Both the position numbers and the translations under genes were made by a program. A stretch of 64,000 nucleotides of DNA from Zeugodacus cucurbitae (taxonomy: Eukaryota > Arthropoda > Insecta > Diptera > Tephritidae). The notes under the pieces were generated by a model. It saw nothing but the letters and a program-made list of their open reading frames with translations. It ran no database searches and was not told the DNA's origin. How positions within the stretch are numbered: position 1 is the stretch's first letter; each line of letters opens with the position of its first letter. The stretch is taken from the NCBI RefSeq assembly GCF_028554725.1, contig NC_071668.1, forward strand, positions 48,341,732 to 48,405,731. The letters are read 5' to 3'. Below, piece after piece: positions 11,116-24,713 of this stretch.

Positions 11116-11572
11116 ATTGCCTTGCGATAATGCAATCCCAGTTATGATTTTTTTTGTGTGTTTTTGTAAGAAATTTTTTGCACTCACTTTTTCGGCAATT
11201 ATTTTGGTATCCGCTGATTTTGTTGTATATTGTATATATACAATTGTATTACGAATATATAAATATTCCACAATATTCAGTAAGAAAATATTTTTTGTTT
11301 ATTTATTATTTGCGTCAGGTTTTTTTTTGTAATTATTTTCTTCGAGAACAAATTCAAATCGCTCCGTTCAACACAACTGTTCTTATGAAAATCTCAATAT
11401 CAACTGAACTGAGAAAAATAAATTTGACAATATTGACTGTTTATGTTTTGAAGTTTTGATTTTTTCTGTTGAAAATATGTTAATGTTAATGTTTTTTTAA
11501 TGTTAATTATTTTATTCTGGCAAAAATTTTGGATTTTGGGGATCGTAAAAAATGACGAATAATGCATAATAA

Positions 11573-11799
11573 CCCCTACCCACTTACTACGCTATTTTTG
11601 GTGCATTTGGTGGATGGATTTTTGGTACCATTCACCACTTTTTTGGTGCATTTTGGTGCATTTGATGCATTGACGCGTGGTGAAAACCCGATTTTTTCAC
11701 GGCGCGCAAATGGGGTTATACAGGTCGTATGAGTACCATATTACCAAAAACAGAAAAACAGATATAAGGGTACCAAAAACAGAGGTAAGTGGGTAGGGG
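11573..11799. mobile_element. Foldback MITE-like element, spacer 4
   Basis: 227 bp with both ends intact. Its right end joins a single 3' flank that leads straight to exon 5 of copy 5, with no exon-5 relic or solo end between. Confidence 0.62.
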
Positions 11800-11987
11800 T
11801 TTTGTTTTTTAATTGTAAAACTGTTGCTGTCAAGAAGCCATTCTGTTTGTGTTTTTGTAAAGAAATATTTATTTAAAAATTTAAGAAAAATATACAAAAG
11901 GATATTACACTTTGGATCTTATAAATATATAAATGTAAAATTTGTAAAAATAAATAATCGCCAAGCGACTTCAGACGCATTCTGTAA

Positions 11988-13982
11988 TTATTGTTGAGAA
12001 ATGCCCTCCATTTCTAAGGCTCGGAAAATCTTAGAAATCGAGTAAATAAAGGCAGCGGTGCGTAAATCATTGCAGAGACCGAATTCATTGGCCACAATCT
12101 TAATGCCTGCCCCCGCAGTTTCCATAACTGTTTGTAGTCCTGCGTCTACAATATCCGCCTCCTTCGTACAGTCTCTTATGAGCTTTAACTTTTTGTTTGG
12201 CTTGAACTTATCCTAAATAAATAAATTAAAAAAATTCATATTAACAAATTAACTTATTTGCACGGTGGTCAAAGTTCACTTACCTCGCACTCATTCATGG
12301 AGTTAAAGATCTCGTTGATTATGGCTTTCTCGCGTTTAACATTCATTTTGCCATAAGATACATGATTGATATTCTTTAAGTACTCAAAGTAGGATACCGT
12401 TACACCGCCAGCATTGCAAAACAAATCCGGTATAATGAGTACATTCTTTTTACGTAATATTTCATCGGCAGCTGGCGTCGAAGGACCATTAGCGCCTTCT
12501 AAAATCATCTTGGCTTGTACACTGTTAGCATTTTCGACAGTGAGAACCTTTTGCGTAGAGCAAGGCATTAGTATATCGCATTTTTCACCCAACAAACTGT
12601 CCTCTTTTTCGGTGGCTTTGGTATAGCCCTTGATTGATTTATTATTTTTTGCATAATACTCCATTAAGTCCTAAGTATATGAAGAAAATTAAAAAAATAT
12701 TATCATGGAGATATTTATTTTCAATACGCCACATACCTTTGGATCAATGCCATTCTCATTTACTAGAGACACGTCAAATTCTTGAACACCGATCAGTTTG
12801 GCACCGGCTTCCACTACAAAAACGGATGCATGGGAACCGACATTGCCAAACCCTTGTACGATCACGGTTTTATCTTTCCAACCAGTCTTCCAGCCTAATA
12901 AATCCATCCAATCTTTATCCATAATAAAACATTCAGCCGCCTTAAATAGACCACGTCCCGTGGCGGCGGTGCGACCATTTATACCGCCTATTTCTACTGG
13001 CTTACCAGTCGTGATGGCCAATGCATCTACATCGTTATAGCCTAGAAGAACAATTTATTTGTCTATCAAGACGTTTTCTAATATTTCATAAAAAAAAATT
13101 ACCAAAAGTTTTAATATATTGATCCACCAACCAACTCATCTCGCGTTGGCTGGTATTCACATCTGGTGCCGGTACATCTATACCCGGACCTATCATATTG
13201 CGACGTAATAGCTCCATTGTATAGCGACGCGTAATTGTTTGCAATTCTTGTGCAGTATACTTCTTCGGGTCGATACGTATGCCACCCTTGGAACCACCAA
13301 ACGGTACATTCACGCAAGCCGTCTTAAACGCCATCAGATAAGCCAAAGCGCGTATCTCATCGGCGTCGACGTCCATGGCAAAACGTATGCCTACAAAAGA
13401 GGAACGGATATTATCAGTCAGTTATATATATCATGCTAGACATCAGCAGTTGAAGCATTGAAAAGGAAGAACATTTTCTTGAAACACACAACTACATGCA
13501 TATATTCTAGAAAATTCGTTGAGAAATTTTTTGAATATACCAGCTTTTCTAGAAAAATAATAGCCAATAATATAATTGAACCCACCGCCTTTGAGTGGTA
13601 ATCTGTGTCTAGTGTGGTGTGCGCGATAGCCGGTGATTAGCTCGTAATTGCCATCACTTCTTATTATAGGGAAGGTAACTTCCAATAGATTTGTAGTGCA
13701 GCCCATCAATTTAAGCATGGCGGAAACACGTTGTTCACGCTGTTCCTTCTTCATGTAAGGATACTTTTCCAGCTCCTTTATCATCATCGGCTCCATTAGC
13801 TGAGCGGCCGAGTGATAATAATACTCAACCATGTGTGCAAATGGTGGGTCTTTGTCTTTATTGATTTTTTCCAAATGCTTGGGCATCACGTGCTTTTCAC
13901 GCGTAGCTCCAAGTCCGGTCCAGTTTAAAACTGTCTTCGATAGTGAAGATCGTAAAAGTTTACCATTTAAAAGGAAGGACAT
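11988..13982 (-). CDS. Glutamate dehydrogenase, copy 5 (G354D)
   Basis: Exons: 13586-13982, 13103-13390, 12737-13041, 12284-12670, 11988-12212. The frame is open and splice sites are intact. A single missense change, G354D, lies in a surface-type lysine/glutamate-rich segment of exon 4. The 3' flank of this copy runs directly into the MITE of spacer 4, because the 317-bp internal duplication has collapsed there. AATAAA is at 11868-11873. Confidence 0.92.
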
Positions 13983-14440
13983 ATTGCCTTGCGATAATGC
14001 AATCCCAGTTATGATTTTTTTTGTGTGTTTTTGTAAGAAATTTTTTGCACTCACTTTTTCGGCAATTATTTTGGTATCCGCTGATTTTGTTGTATATTGT
14101 ATATATACAATTGTATTACGAATATATAAATATTCCACAATATTCAGTAAGAAAATATTTTTTGTTTATTTATTATTTGCGTCAGGTTTTTTTTTTGTAA
14201 TTATTTTCTTCGAGAACAAATTCAAATCGCTCCGTTCAACACAACTGTTCTTATGAAAATCTCAATATCAACTGAACTGAGAAAAATAAATTTGACAATA
14301 TTGACTGTTTATGTTTTGAAGTTTTGATTTTTTCTGTTGAAAATATGTTAATGTTAATGTTTTTTTAATGTTAATTATTTTATTCTGGCAAAAATTTTGG
14401 ATTTTGGGGATCGTAAAAAATGACGAATAATGCATAATAA

Positions 14441-14667
14441 CCCCTACCCACTTACTACGCTATTTTTGGTGCATTTGGTGGATGGATTTTTGGTACCATT
14501 CACCACTTTTTTGGTGCATTTTGGTGCATTTGATGCATTGGCGCGTGGTGAAAAACCGATTTTTTCACGGCGCGCAAATGGGGTTATACAGGTCGTATGA
14601 GTACCATATTACCAAAAACAGAAAAACAGATATAAGGGTACCAAAAACAGAGGTAAGTGGGTAGGGG
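14441..14667. mobile_element. Foldback MITE-like element, spacer 5
   Basis: 227 bp. It shares the rare GGCGCG and AAAAACCG inner-arm variants with spacer 1, and a TTTCGATC variant in the adjoining 3' flank. Confidence 0.62.
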
Positions 14668-14855
14668 TTTTGTTTTTTAATTGTAAAACTGTTGCTGTCA
14701 AGAAGCCATTTTGTTTGTGTTTGTGTAAAGAAATATTTATTTAAAAATTGAAGAAAAATATACAAAAGGATATTACACTTTCGATCTTATAAATATATAA
14801 ATGTAAAATGTGTAAAAATAAACAATCGCCTAGCGACTTCAGACGCATTCTGCAA

Positions 14856-14984
14856 TTATTGCTGAGAAATGCCCTCCAATTCTAATGCTCGGAAAATCTT
14901 CGAAATCGAGTAAATAAAGGCGGCGGTGCGTAAATCATTGCAGTGGTGAATGCCACCAAAATTGGCGTAGTAAGTGGGTAGGGG
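14856..14984 (-). pseudogene. Exon-5 relic plus solo MITE end, spacer 5
   Basis: Relic 14856-14943 and solo end 14944-14984, followed by one of the longest T runs in the array. Confidence 0.83.
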
Positions 14985-15174
14985 TTTTTTTTTTTTTAAT
15001 TGTTAAACTGTTGCTGTCAAGAAGCCATTCTGTTTGTGTTTTTGTAAAGAAATATTTATTTAAAAATTTAAGAAAAATATACAAAAGGATATTACACTTT
15101 GGATCTTATAAATATATAAATGTAAAATTTGTAAAAATAAATAATCGCCAAGCGACTTCAGACGCATTCTGTAA

Positions 15175-17169
15175 TTATTGTTGAGAAATGCCCTCCATTT
15201 CTAAGGCTCGGAAAATCTTAGAAATCGAGTAAATAAAGGCAGCGGTGCGTAAATCATTGCAGAGACCGAATTCATTGGCCACAATCTTAATGCCTGCCCC
15301 CGCAGTTTCCATAACTGTTTGTAGTCCTGCGTCTACAATATCCGCCTCCTTCGTACAGTCTCTTATGAGCTTTAACTTTTTGTTTGGCTTGAACTTATCC
15401 TAAATAAATAAATTAAAAAAATTCATATTAACAAATTAACTTATTTGCACGGTGGTCAAAGTTCACTTACCTCGCACTCATTCATGGAGTTAAAGATCTC
15501 GTTGATTATGGCTTTCTCGCGTTTAACATTCATTTTGCCATAAGATACATGATTGATATTCTTTAAGTACTCAAAGTAGGATACCGTTACACCGCCAGCA
15601 TTGCAAAACAAATCCGGTATAATGAGTACATTCTTTTTACGTAATATTTCATCGGCAGCTGGCGTCGAAGGACCATTAGCGCCTTCTAAAATCATCTTGG
15701 CTTGTACACTGTTAGCATTTTCGACAGTGAGAACCTTTTGCGTAGAGCAAGGCATTAGTATATCGCATTTTTCACCCAACAAACTGCCCTCTTTTTCGGT
15801 GGCTTTGGTATAGCCCTTGATTGATTTATTATTTTTTGCATAATACTCCATTAAGTCCTAAGTATATGAAGAAAATTAAAAAAATATTATCATGGAGATA
15901 TTTATTTTCAATACGCCACATACCTTTGGATCAATGCCATTCTCATTTACTAGAGACACGTCAAATTCTTGAACACCGATCAGTTTGGCACCGGCTTCCA
16001 CTACAAAAACGGATGCATGGGAACCGACATTGCCAAACCCTTGTACGATCACGGTTTTATCTTTCCAACCAGTCTTCCAGCCTAATAAATCCATCCAATC
16101 TTTATCCATAATAAAACATTCAGCCGCCTTAAATAGACCACGTCCCGTGGCGGCGGTGCGACCATTTATACCGCCTATTTCTACTGGCTTACCAGTCGTG
16201 ATGGCCAATGCATCTACATCGTTATAGCCTAGAAGAACAATTTATTTGTCTATCAAGACGTTTTCTAATATTTCATAAAAAAAAATTACCAAAAGTTTTA
16301 ATATATTGATCCACCAACCAACTCATCTCGCGTTGGCTGGTATTCACATCTGGTGCCGGTACATCTATACCCGGACCTATCATATTGCGACGTAATAGCT
16401 CCATTGTATAGCGACGCGTAATTGTTTGCAATTCTTGTGCAGTATACTTCTTCGGGTCGATACGTATGCCACCCTTGGAACCACCAAACGGTACATTCAC
16501 GCAAGCCGTCTTAAACGCCATCAGATAAGCCAAAGTGCGTATCTCATCGGCGTCGACGTCCATGGCAAAACGTATGCCTACAAAAGAGGAACGGATATTA
16601 TCAGTCAGTTATATATATCATGCTAGACATCAGCAGTTGAAGCATTGAAAAGGAAGAACATTTTCTTGAAACACACAACTACATGCATATATTCTAGAAA
16701 ATTCGTTGAGAAATTTTTTGAATATACCAGCTTTTCTAGAAAAATAATAGCCAATAATATAATTGAACCCACCGCCTTTGAGTGGTAATCTGTGTCTAGT
16801 GTGGTGTGCGCGATAGCCGGTGATTAGCTCGTAATTGCCATCACTTCTTATTATAGGGAAGGTAACTTCCAATAGATTTGTAGTGCAGCCCATCAATTTA
16901 AGCATGGCGGAAACACGTTGTTCACGCTGTTCCTTCTTCATGTAAGGATACTTTTCCAGCTCCTTTATCATCATCGGCTCCATTAGCTGAGCGGCCGAGT
17001 GATAATAATACTCAACCATGTGTGCAAATGGTGGGTCTTTGTCTTTATTGATTTTTTCCAAATGCTTGGGCATCACGTGCTTTTCACGCGTAGCTCCAAG
17101 TCCGGTCCAGTTTAAAACTGTCTTCGATAGTGAAGATCGTAAAAGTTTACCATTTAAAAGGAAGGACAT
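15175..17169 (-). CDS. Glutamate dehydrogenase, copy 6 (A147T)
   Basis: Exons: 16773-17169, 16290-16577, 15924-16228, 15471-15857, 15175-15399. Open throughout. The only coding change noticed is A147T in the helix before the K155 segment. A second base change lies 30 bp upstream of the ATG, in the leader. Its 3' flank is followed on the left by the long T run of spacer 5. AATAAA is at 15055-15060. Confidence 0.92.
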
Positions 17170-17626
17170 ATTGCCTTGCGATAATGCAATCCCAGTTGTG
17201 ATTTTTTTTGTGTGTTTTTGTAAGAAATTTTTTGCACTCACTTTTTCGGCAATTATTTTGGTATCCGCTGATTTTGTTGTATATTGTATATATACAATTG
17301 TATTACGAATATATAAATATTCCACAATATTCAGTAAGAAAATATTTTTTGTTTATTTATTATTTGCGTCAGGTTTTTTTTTGTAATTATTTTCTTCGAG
17401 AACAAATTCAAATCGCTCCGTTCAACACAACTGTTCTTATGAAAATCTCAATATCAACTGAACTGAGAAAAATAAATTTGACAATATTGACTGTTTATGT
17501 TTTGAAGTTTTGATTTTTTCTGTTGAAAATATGTTAATGTTAATGTTTTTTTAATGTTAATTATTTTATTCTGGCAAAAATTTTGGATTTTGGGGATCGT
17601 AAAAAATGACGAATAATGCATAATAA

Positions 17627-17853
17627 CCCCTACCCACTTACTACGCTATTTTTGGTGCATTTTGTGGATGGATTTTTGGTACCATTCACCACTTTTTTGG
17701 TGCATTTTGGTGCATTTGATGCATTGACGCGTGGTGAAAACCCGATTTTTTCACGGCGCGCAAATGGGGTTATACAGGTCGTATGAGTACCATATTACCA
17801 AAAACAGAAAAACAGATATAAGGGTACCAAAAACAGAGGTAAGTGGGTAGGGG
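17627..17853. mobile_element. Foldback MITE-like element, spacer 6
   Basis: 227 bp. It has the GCATTTTGTGG variant (G to T) near the left end, shared with spacers 7 and 19. Confidence 0.62.
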
Positions 17854-18041
17854 TTTTGTTTTTTAATTGTAAAACTGTTGCTGTCAAGAAGCCATTTTGT
17901 TTGTGTTTGTGTAAAGAAATATTTATTTAAAAATTGAAGAAAAATATACAAAAGGATATTACACTTTGGATCTTATAAATATATAAATGTAAAATGTGTA
18001 AAAATAAACAATCGCCTAGCGACTTCAGACGCATTCTGCAA

Positions 18042-18170
18042 TTATTGCTGAGAAATGCCCTTCAATTCTAATGCTCGGAAAATCTTCGAAATCGAGTAAA
18101 TAAAGGCGGCGGTGCGTAAATCATTGCAGTGGTGAATGCCACCAAAATTGGCGTAGTAAGTGGGTAGGGG
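18042..18170 (-). pseudogene. Exon-5 relic plus solo MITE end, spacer 6
   Basis: Relic 18042-18129 and solo end 18130-18170. It has the CCCTTCAATTC variant (codes LKGISQQ), shared with spacers 7, 9, 12, 15, 16, 17 and 19. Confidence 0.83.
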
Positions 18171-18358
18171 TTTTTTTTTTTAATTGTTAAACTGTTGCTG
18201 TCAAGAAGCCATTCTGTTTGTGTTTTTGTAAAGAAATATTTATTTAAAAATTTAAGAAAAATATACAAAAGGATATTACACTTTGGATCTTATAAATATA
18301 TAAATGTAAAATTTGTAAAAATAAATAATCGCCAAGCGACTTCAGACGCATTCTGTAA

Positions 18359-20353
18359 TTATTGTTGAGAAATGCCCTCCATTTCTAAGGCTCGGAAAAT
18401 CTTAGAAATCGAGTAAATAAAGGCAGCGGTGCGTAAATCATTGCAGAGACCGAATTCATTGGCCACAATCTTAATGCCTGCCCCCGCAGTTTCCATAACT
18501 GTTTGTAGTCCTGCGTCTACAATATCCGCCTCCTTCGTACAGTCTCTTATGAGCTTTAACTTTTTGTTTGGCTTGAACTTATCCTAAATAAATAAATTAA
18601 AAAAATTCATATTAACAAATTAACTTATTTGCACGGTGGTCAAAGTTCACTTACCTCGCACTCATTCATGGAGTTAAAGATCTCGTTGATTATGGCTTTC
18701 TCGCGTTTAACATTCATTTTGCCATAAGATACATGATTGATATTCTTTAAGTACTCAAAGTAGGATACCGTTACACCGCCAGCATTGCAAAACAAATCCG
18801 GTATAATGAGTACATTCTTTTTACGTAATATTTCATCGGCAGCTGGCGTCGAAGGACCATTAGCGCCTTCTAAAATCATCTTGGCTTGTACACTGTTAGC
18901 ATTTTCGACAGTGAGAACCTTTTGCGTAGAGCAAGGCATTAGTATATCGCATTTTTCACCCAACAAACTGCCCTCTTTTTCGGTGGCTTTGGTATAGCCC
19001 TTGATTGATTTATTATTTTTTGCATAATACTCCATTAAGTCCTAAGTATATGAAGAAAATTAAAAAAATATTATCATGGAGATATTTATTTTCAATACGC
19101 CACATACCTTTGGATCAATGCCATTCTCATTTACTAGAGACACGTCAAATTCTTGAACACCGATCAGTTTGGCACCGGCTTCCACTACAAAAACGGATGC
19201 ATGGGAACCGACATTGCCAAACCCTTGTACGATCACGGTTTTATCTTTCCAACCAGTCTTCCAGCCTAATAAATCCATCCAATCTTTATCCATAATAAAA
19301 CATTCAGCCGCCTTAAATAGACCACGTCCCGTGGCGGCGGTGCGACCATTTATACCGCCTATTTCTACTGGCTTACCAGTCGTGATGGCCAATGCATCTA
19401 CATCGTTATAGCCTAGAAGAACAATTTATTTGTCTATCAAGACGTTTTCTAATATTTCATAAAAAAAAATTACCAAAAGTTTTAATATATTGATCCACCA
19501 ACCAACTCATCTCGCGTTGGCTGGTATTCACATCTGGTGCCGGTACATCTATACCCGGACCTATCATATTGCGACGTAATAGCTCCATTGTATAGCGACG
19601 CGTAATTGTTTGCAATTCTTGTGCAGTATACTTCTTCGGGTCGATACGTATGCCACCCTTGGAACCACCAAACGGTACATTCACGCAAGCCGTCTTAAAC
19701 GCCATCAGATAAGCCAAAGCGCGTATCTCATCGGCGTCGACGTCCATGGCAAAACGTATGCCTACAAAAGAGGAACGGATATTATCAGTCAGTTATATAT
19801 ATCATGCTAGACATCAGCAGTTGAAGCATTGAAAAGGAAGAACATTTTCTTGAAACACACAACTACATGCATATATTCTAGAAAATTCGTTGAGAAATTT
19901 TTTGAATATACCAGCTTTTCTAGAAAAATAATAGCCAATAATATAATTGAACCCACCGCCTTTGAGTGGTAATCTGTGTCTAGTGTGGTGTGCGCGATAG
20001 CCGGTGATTAGCTCGTAATTGCCATCACTTCTTATTATAGGGAAGGTAACTTCCAATAGATTTGTAGTGCAGCCCATCAATTTAAGCATGGCGGAAACAC
20101 GTTGTTCACGCTGTTCCTTCTTCATGTAAGGATACTTTTCCAGCTCCTTTATCATCATCGGCTCCATTAGCTGAGCGGCCGAGTGATAATAATACTCAAC
20201 CATGTGTGCAAATGGTGGGTCTTTGTCTTTATTGATTTTTTCCAAATGCTTGGGCATCACGTGCTTTTCACGCGTAGCTCCAAGTCCGGTCCAGTTTAAA
20301 ACTGTCTTCGATAGAGAAGATCGTAAAAGTTTACCATTTAAAAGGAAGGACAT
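18359..20353 (-). CDS. Glutamate dehydrogenase, copy 7 (consensus protein)
   Basis: Exons: 19957-20353, 19474-19761, 19108-19412, 18655-19041, 18359-18583. The product equals the consensus. One silent Ser-codon change at residue 13 in exon 1 marks this copy. AATAAA is at 18239-18244. Confidence 0.93.
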
Positions 20354-20810
20354 ATTGCCTTGCGATAATGCAATCCCAGTTATGATTTTTTTTGTGTGTT
20401 TTTGTAAGAAATTTTTTGCACTCACTTTTTCGGCAATTATTTTGGTATCCGCTGATTTTGTTGTATATTGTATATATACAATTGTATTACGAATATATAA
20501 ATATTCCACAATATTCAGTAAGAAAATATTTTTTGTTTATTTATTATTTGCGTCAGGTTTTTTTTTGTAATTATTTTCTTCGAGAACAAATTCAAATCGC
20601 TCCGTTCAACACAACTGTTCTTATGAAAATCTCAATATCAACTGAACTGAGAAAAATAAATTTGACAATATTGACTGTTTATGTTTTGAAGTTTTGATTT
20701 TTTCTGTTGAAAATATGTTAATGTTAATGTTTTTTTAATGTTAATTATTTTATTCTGGCAAAAATTTTGGATTTTGGGGATCGTAAAAAATGACGAATAA
20801 TGCATAATAA

Positions 20811-21037
20811 CCCCTACCCACTTACTACGCTATTTTTGGTGCATTTTGTGGATGGATTTTTGGTACCATTCACCACTTTTTTGGTGCATTTTGGTGCATT
20901 TGATGCATTGACGCGTGGTGAAAACCCGATTTTTTCACGGCGCGCAAATGGGGTTATACAGGTCGTATGAGTACCATATTACCAAAAACAGAAAAACAGA
21001 TATAAGGGTACCAAAAACAGAGGTAAGTGGGTAGGGG
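20811..21037. mobile_element. Foldback MITE-like element, spacer 7
   Basis: 227 bp, with the GCATTTTGTGG variant as in spacers 6 and 19. Confidence 0.62.
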
Positions 21038-21225
21038 TTTTGTTTTTTAATTGTAAAACTGTTGCTGTCAAGAAGCCATTTTGTTTGTGTTTGTGTAAAG
21101 AAATATTTATTTAAAAATTGAAGAAAAATATACAAAAGGATATTACACTTTGGATCTTATAAATATATAAATGTAAAATGTGTAAAAATAAACAATCGCC
21201 TAGCGACTTCAGACGCATTCTGCAA

Positions 21226-21354
21226 TTATTGCTGAGAAATGCCCTTCAATTCTAATGCTCGGAAAATCTTCGAAATCGAGTAAATAAAGGCGGCGGTGCG
21301 TAAATCATTGCAGTGGTGAATGCCACCAAAATTGGCGTAGTAAGTGGGTAGGGG
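21226..21354 (-). pseudogene. Exon-5 relic plus solo MITE end, spacer 7
   Basis: Relic 21226-21313 and solo end 21314-21354, LKGISQQ type. Confidence 0.83.
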
Positions 21355-21541
21355 TTTTTTTTTTAATTGTTAAACTGTTGCTGTCAAGAAGCCATTCTGT
21401 TTGTGTTTTTGTAAAGAAATATTTATTTAAAAATTTAAGAAAAATATACAAAAGGATATTACACTTTGGATCTTATAAATATATAAATGTAAAATTTGTA
21501 AAAATAAATAATCGCCAAGCGACTTCAGACGCATTCTGTAA

Positions 21542-23536
21542 TTATTGTTGAGAAATGCCCTCCATTTCTAAGGCTCGGAAAATCTTAGAAATCGAGTAAA
21601 TAAAGGCAGCGGTGCGTAAATCATTGCAGAGACCGAATTCATTGGCCACAATCTTAATGCCTGCCCCCGCAGTTTCCATAACTGTTTGTAGTCCTGCGTC
21701 TACAATATCCGCCTCCTTCGTACAGTCTCTTATGAGCTTTAACTTTTTGTTTGGCTTGAACTTATCCTAAATAAATAAATTAAAAAAATTCATATTAACA
21801 AATTAACTTATTTGCACGGTGGTCAAAGTTCACTTACCTCGCACTCATTCATGGAGTTAAAGATCTCGTTGATTATGGCTTTCTCGCGTTTAACATTCAT
21901 TTTGCCATAAGATACATGATTGATATTCTTTAAGTACTCAAAGTAGGATACCGTTACACCGCCAGCATTGCAAAACAAATCCGGTATAATGAGTACATTC
22001 TTTTTACGTAATATTTCATCGGCAGCTGGCGTCGAAGGACCATTAGCGCCTTCTAAAATCATCTTGGCTTGTACACTGTTAGCATTTTCGACAGTGAGAA
22101 CCTTTTGCGTAGAGCAAGGCATTAGTATATCGCATTTTTCACCCAACAAACTGCCCTCTTTTTCGGTGGCTTTGGTATAGCCCTTGATTGATTTATTATT
22201 TTTTGCATAATACTCCATTAAGTCCTAAGTATATGAAGAAAATTAAAAAAATATTATCATGGAGATATTTATTTTCAATACGCCACATACCTTTGGATCA
22301 ATGCCATTCTCATTTACTAGAGACACGTCAAATTCTTGAACACCGATCAGTTTGGCACCGGCTTCCACTACAAAAACGGATGCATGGGAACCGACATTGC
22401 CAAACCCTTGTACGATCACGGTTTTATCTTTCCAACCAGTCTTCCAGCCTAATAAATCCATCCAATCTTTATCCATAATAAAACATTCAGCCGCCTTAAA
22501 TAGACCACGTCCCGTGGCGGCGGTGCGACCATTTATACCGCCTATTTCTACTGGCTTACCAGTCGTGATGGCCAATGCATCTACATCGTTATAGCCTAGA
22601 AGAACAATTTATTTGTCTATCAAGACGTTTTCTAATATTTCATAAAAAAAAATTACCAAAAGTTTTAATATATTGATCCACCAACCAACTCATCTCGCGT
22701 TGGCTGGTATTCACATCTGGTGCCGGTACATCTATACCCGGACCTATCATATTGCGACGTAATAGCTCCATTGTATAGCGACGCGTAATTGTTTGCAATT
22801 CTTGTGCAGTATACTTCTTCGGGTCGATACGTATGCCACCCTTGGAACCACCAAACGGTACATTCACGCAAGCCGTCTTAAACGCCATCAGATAAGCCAA
22901 AGCGCGTATCTCATCGGCGTCGACGTCCATGGCAAAACGTATGCCTACAAAAGAGGAACGGATATTATCAGTCAGTTATATATATCATGCTAGACATCAG
23001 CAGTTGAAGCATTGAAAAGGAAGAACATTTTCTTGAAACACACAACTACATGCATATATTCTAGAAAATTCGTTGAGAAATTTTTTGAATATACCAGCTT
23101 TTCTAGAAAAATAATAGCCAATAATATAATTGAACCCACCGCCTTTGAGTGGTAATCTGTGTCTAGTGTGGTGTGCGCGATAGCCGGTGATTAGCTCGTA
23201 ATTGCCATCACTTCTTATTATAGGGAAGGTAACTTCCAATAGATTTGTAGTGCAGCCCATCAATTTAAGCATGGCGGAAACACGTTGTTCACGCTGTTCC
23301 TTCTTCATGTAAGGATACTTTTCCAGCTCCTTTATCATCATCGGCTCCATTAGCTGAGCGGCCGAGTGATAATAATACTCAACCATGTGTGCAAATGGTG
23401 GGTCTTTGTCTTTATTGATTTTTTCCAAATGCTTGGGCATCACGTGCTTTTCACGCGTAGCTCCAAGTCCGGTCCAGTTTAAAACTGTCTTCGATAGTGA
23501 AGATCGTAAAAGTTTACCATTTAAAAGGAAGGACAT
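21542..23536 (-). CDS. Glutamate dehydrogenase, copy 8 (consensus protein)
   Basis: Exons: 23140-23536, 22657-22944, 22291-22595, 21838-22224, 21542-21766. The product equals the consensus. Its upstream MITE (spacer 8) has lost one 10-bp direct repeat, which accounts for the 3172-bp spacing to copy 9. AATAAA is at 21422-21427. Confidence 0.93.
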
Positions 23537-23993
23537 ATTGCCTTGCGATAATGCAATCCCAGTTATGATTTTTTTTGTGTGTTTTTGTAAGAAATTTTTT
23601 GCACTCACTTTTTCGGCAATTATTTTGGTATCCGCTGATTTTGTTGTATATTGTATATATACAATTGTATTACGAATATATAAATATTCCACAATATTCA
23701 GTAAGAAAATATTTTTTGTTTATTTATTATTTGCGTCAGGTTTTTTTTTGTAATTATTTTCTTCGAGAACAAATTCAAATCGCTCCGTTCAACACAACTG
23801 TTCTTATGAAAATCTCAATATCAACTGAACTGAGAAAAATAAATTTGACAATATTGACTGTTTATGTTTTGAAGTTTTGATTTTTTCTGTTGAAAATATG
23901 TTAATGTTAATGTTTTTTTAATGTTAATTATTTTATTCTGGCAAAAATTTTGGATTTTGGGGATCGTAAAAAATGACGAATAATGCATAATAA

Positions 23994-24210
23994 CCCCTAC
24001 TCACTTACTACGCTATTTTTGGTGCATTTGGTGGATGGATTTTTGGTACCATTCACCACTTTTTTGGTGCATTTGATGCATTGACGCGTGGTGAAAACCC
24101 GATTTTTTCACGGCGCGCAAATGGGGTTATACAGGTCGTATGAGTACCATATTACCAAAAACAGAAAAACAGATATAAGGGTACCAAAAACAGAGGTAAG
24201 TGGGTAGGGG
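23994..24210. mobile_element. Foldback MITE-like element, spacer 8 (10 bp shorter)
   Basis: 217 bp. One of two direct GGTGCATTTT repeats is lost, and the left terminal repeat has a C-to-T change (CCCCTACTCACTT). Confidence 0.62.
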
Positions 24211-24398
24211 TTTTGTTTTTTAATTGTAAAACTGTTGCTGTCAAGAAGCCATTTTGTTTGTGTTTGTGTAAAGAAATATTTATTTAAAAATTGAAGAAAA
24301 ATATACAAAAGGATATTACACTTTGGATCTTATAAATATATAAATGTAAAATGTGTAAAAATAAACAATCGCCTAGCGACTTCAGACGCATTCTGCAA

Positions 24399-24527
24399 TT
24401 ATTGCTGAGAAATGCCCTCCAATTCTAATGCTCGGAAAATCTTCGAAATCGAGTAAATAAAGGCGGCGGTGCGTAAATCATTGCAGTGGTGAATGCCACC
24501 AAAATTGGCGTAGTAAGTGGGTAGGGG
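24399..24527 (-). pseudogene. Exon-5 relic plus solo MITE end, spacer 8
   Basis: Relic 24399-24486 and solo end 24487-24527. The short T run here puts the relic in frame with the preceding 3' flank, giving a chance 74-codon reading frame (24399-24623). Confidence 0.83.
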
Positions 24528-24713
24528 TTTTTTTTTAATTGTTAAACTGTTGCTGTCAAGAAGCCATTCTGTTTGTGTTTTTGTAAAGAAATATTTATTT
24601 AAAAATTTAAGAAAAATATACAAAAGGATATTACACTTTGGATCTTATAAATATATAAATGTAAAATTTGTAAAAATAAATAATCGCCAAGCGACTTCAG
24701 ACGCATTCTGTAA

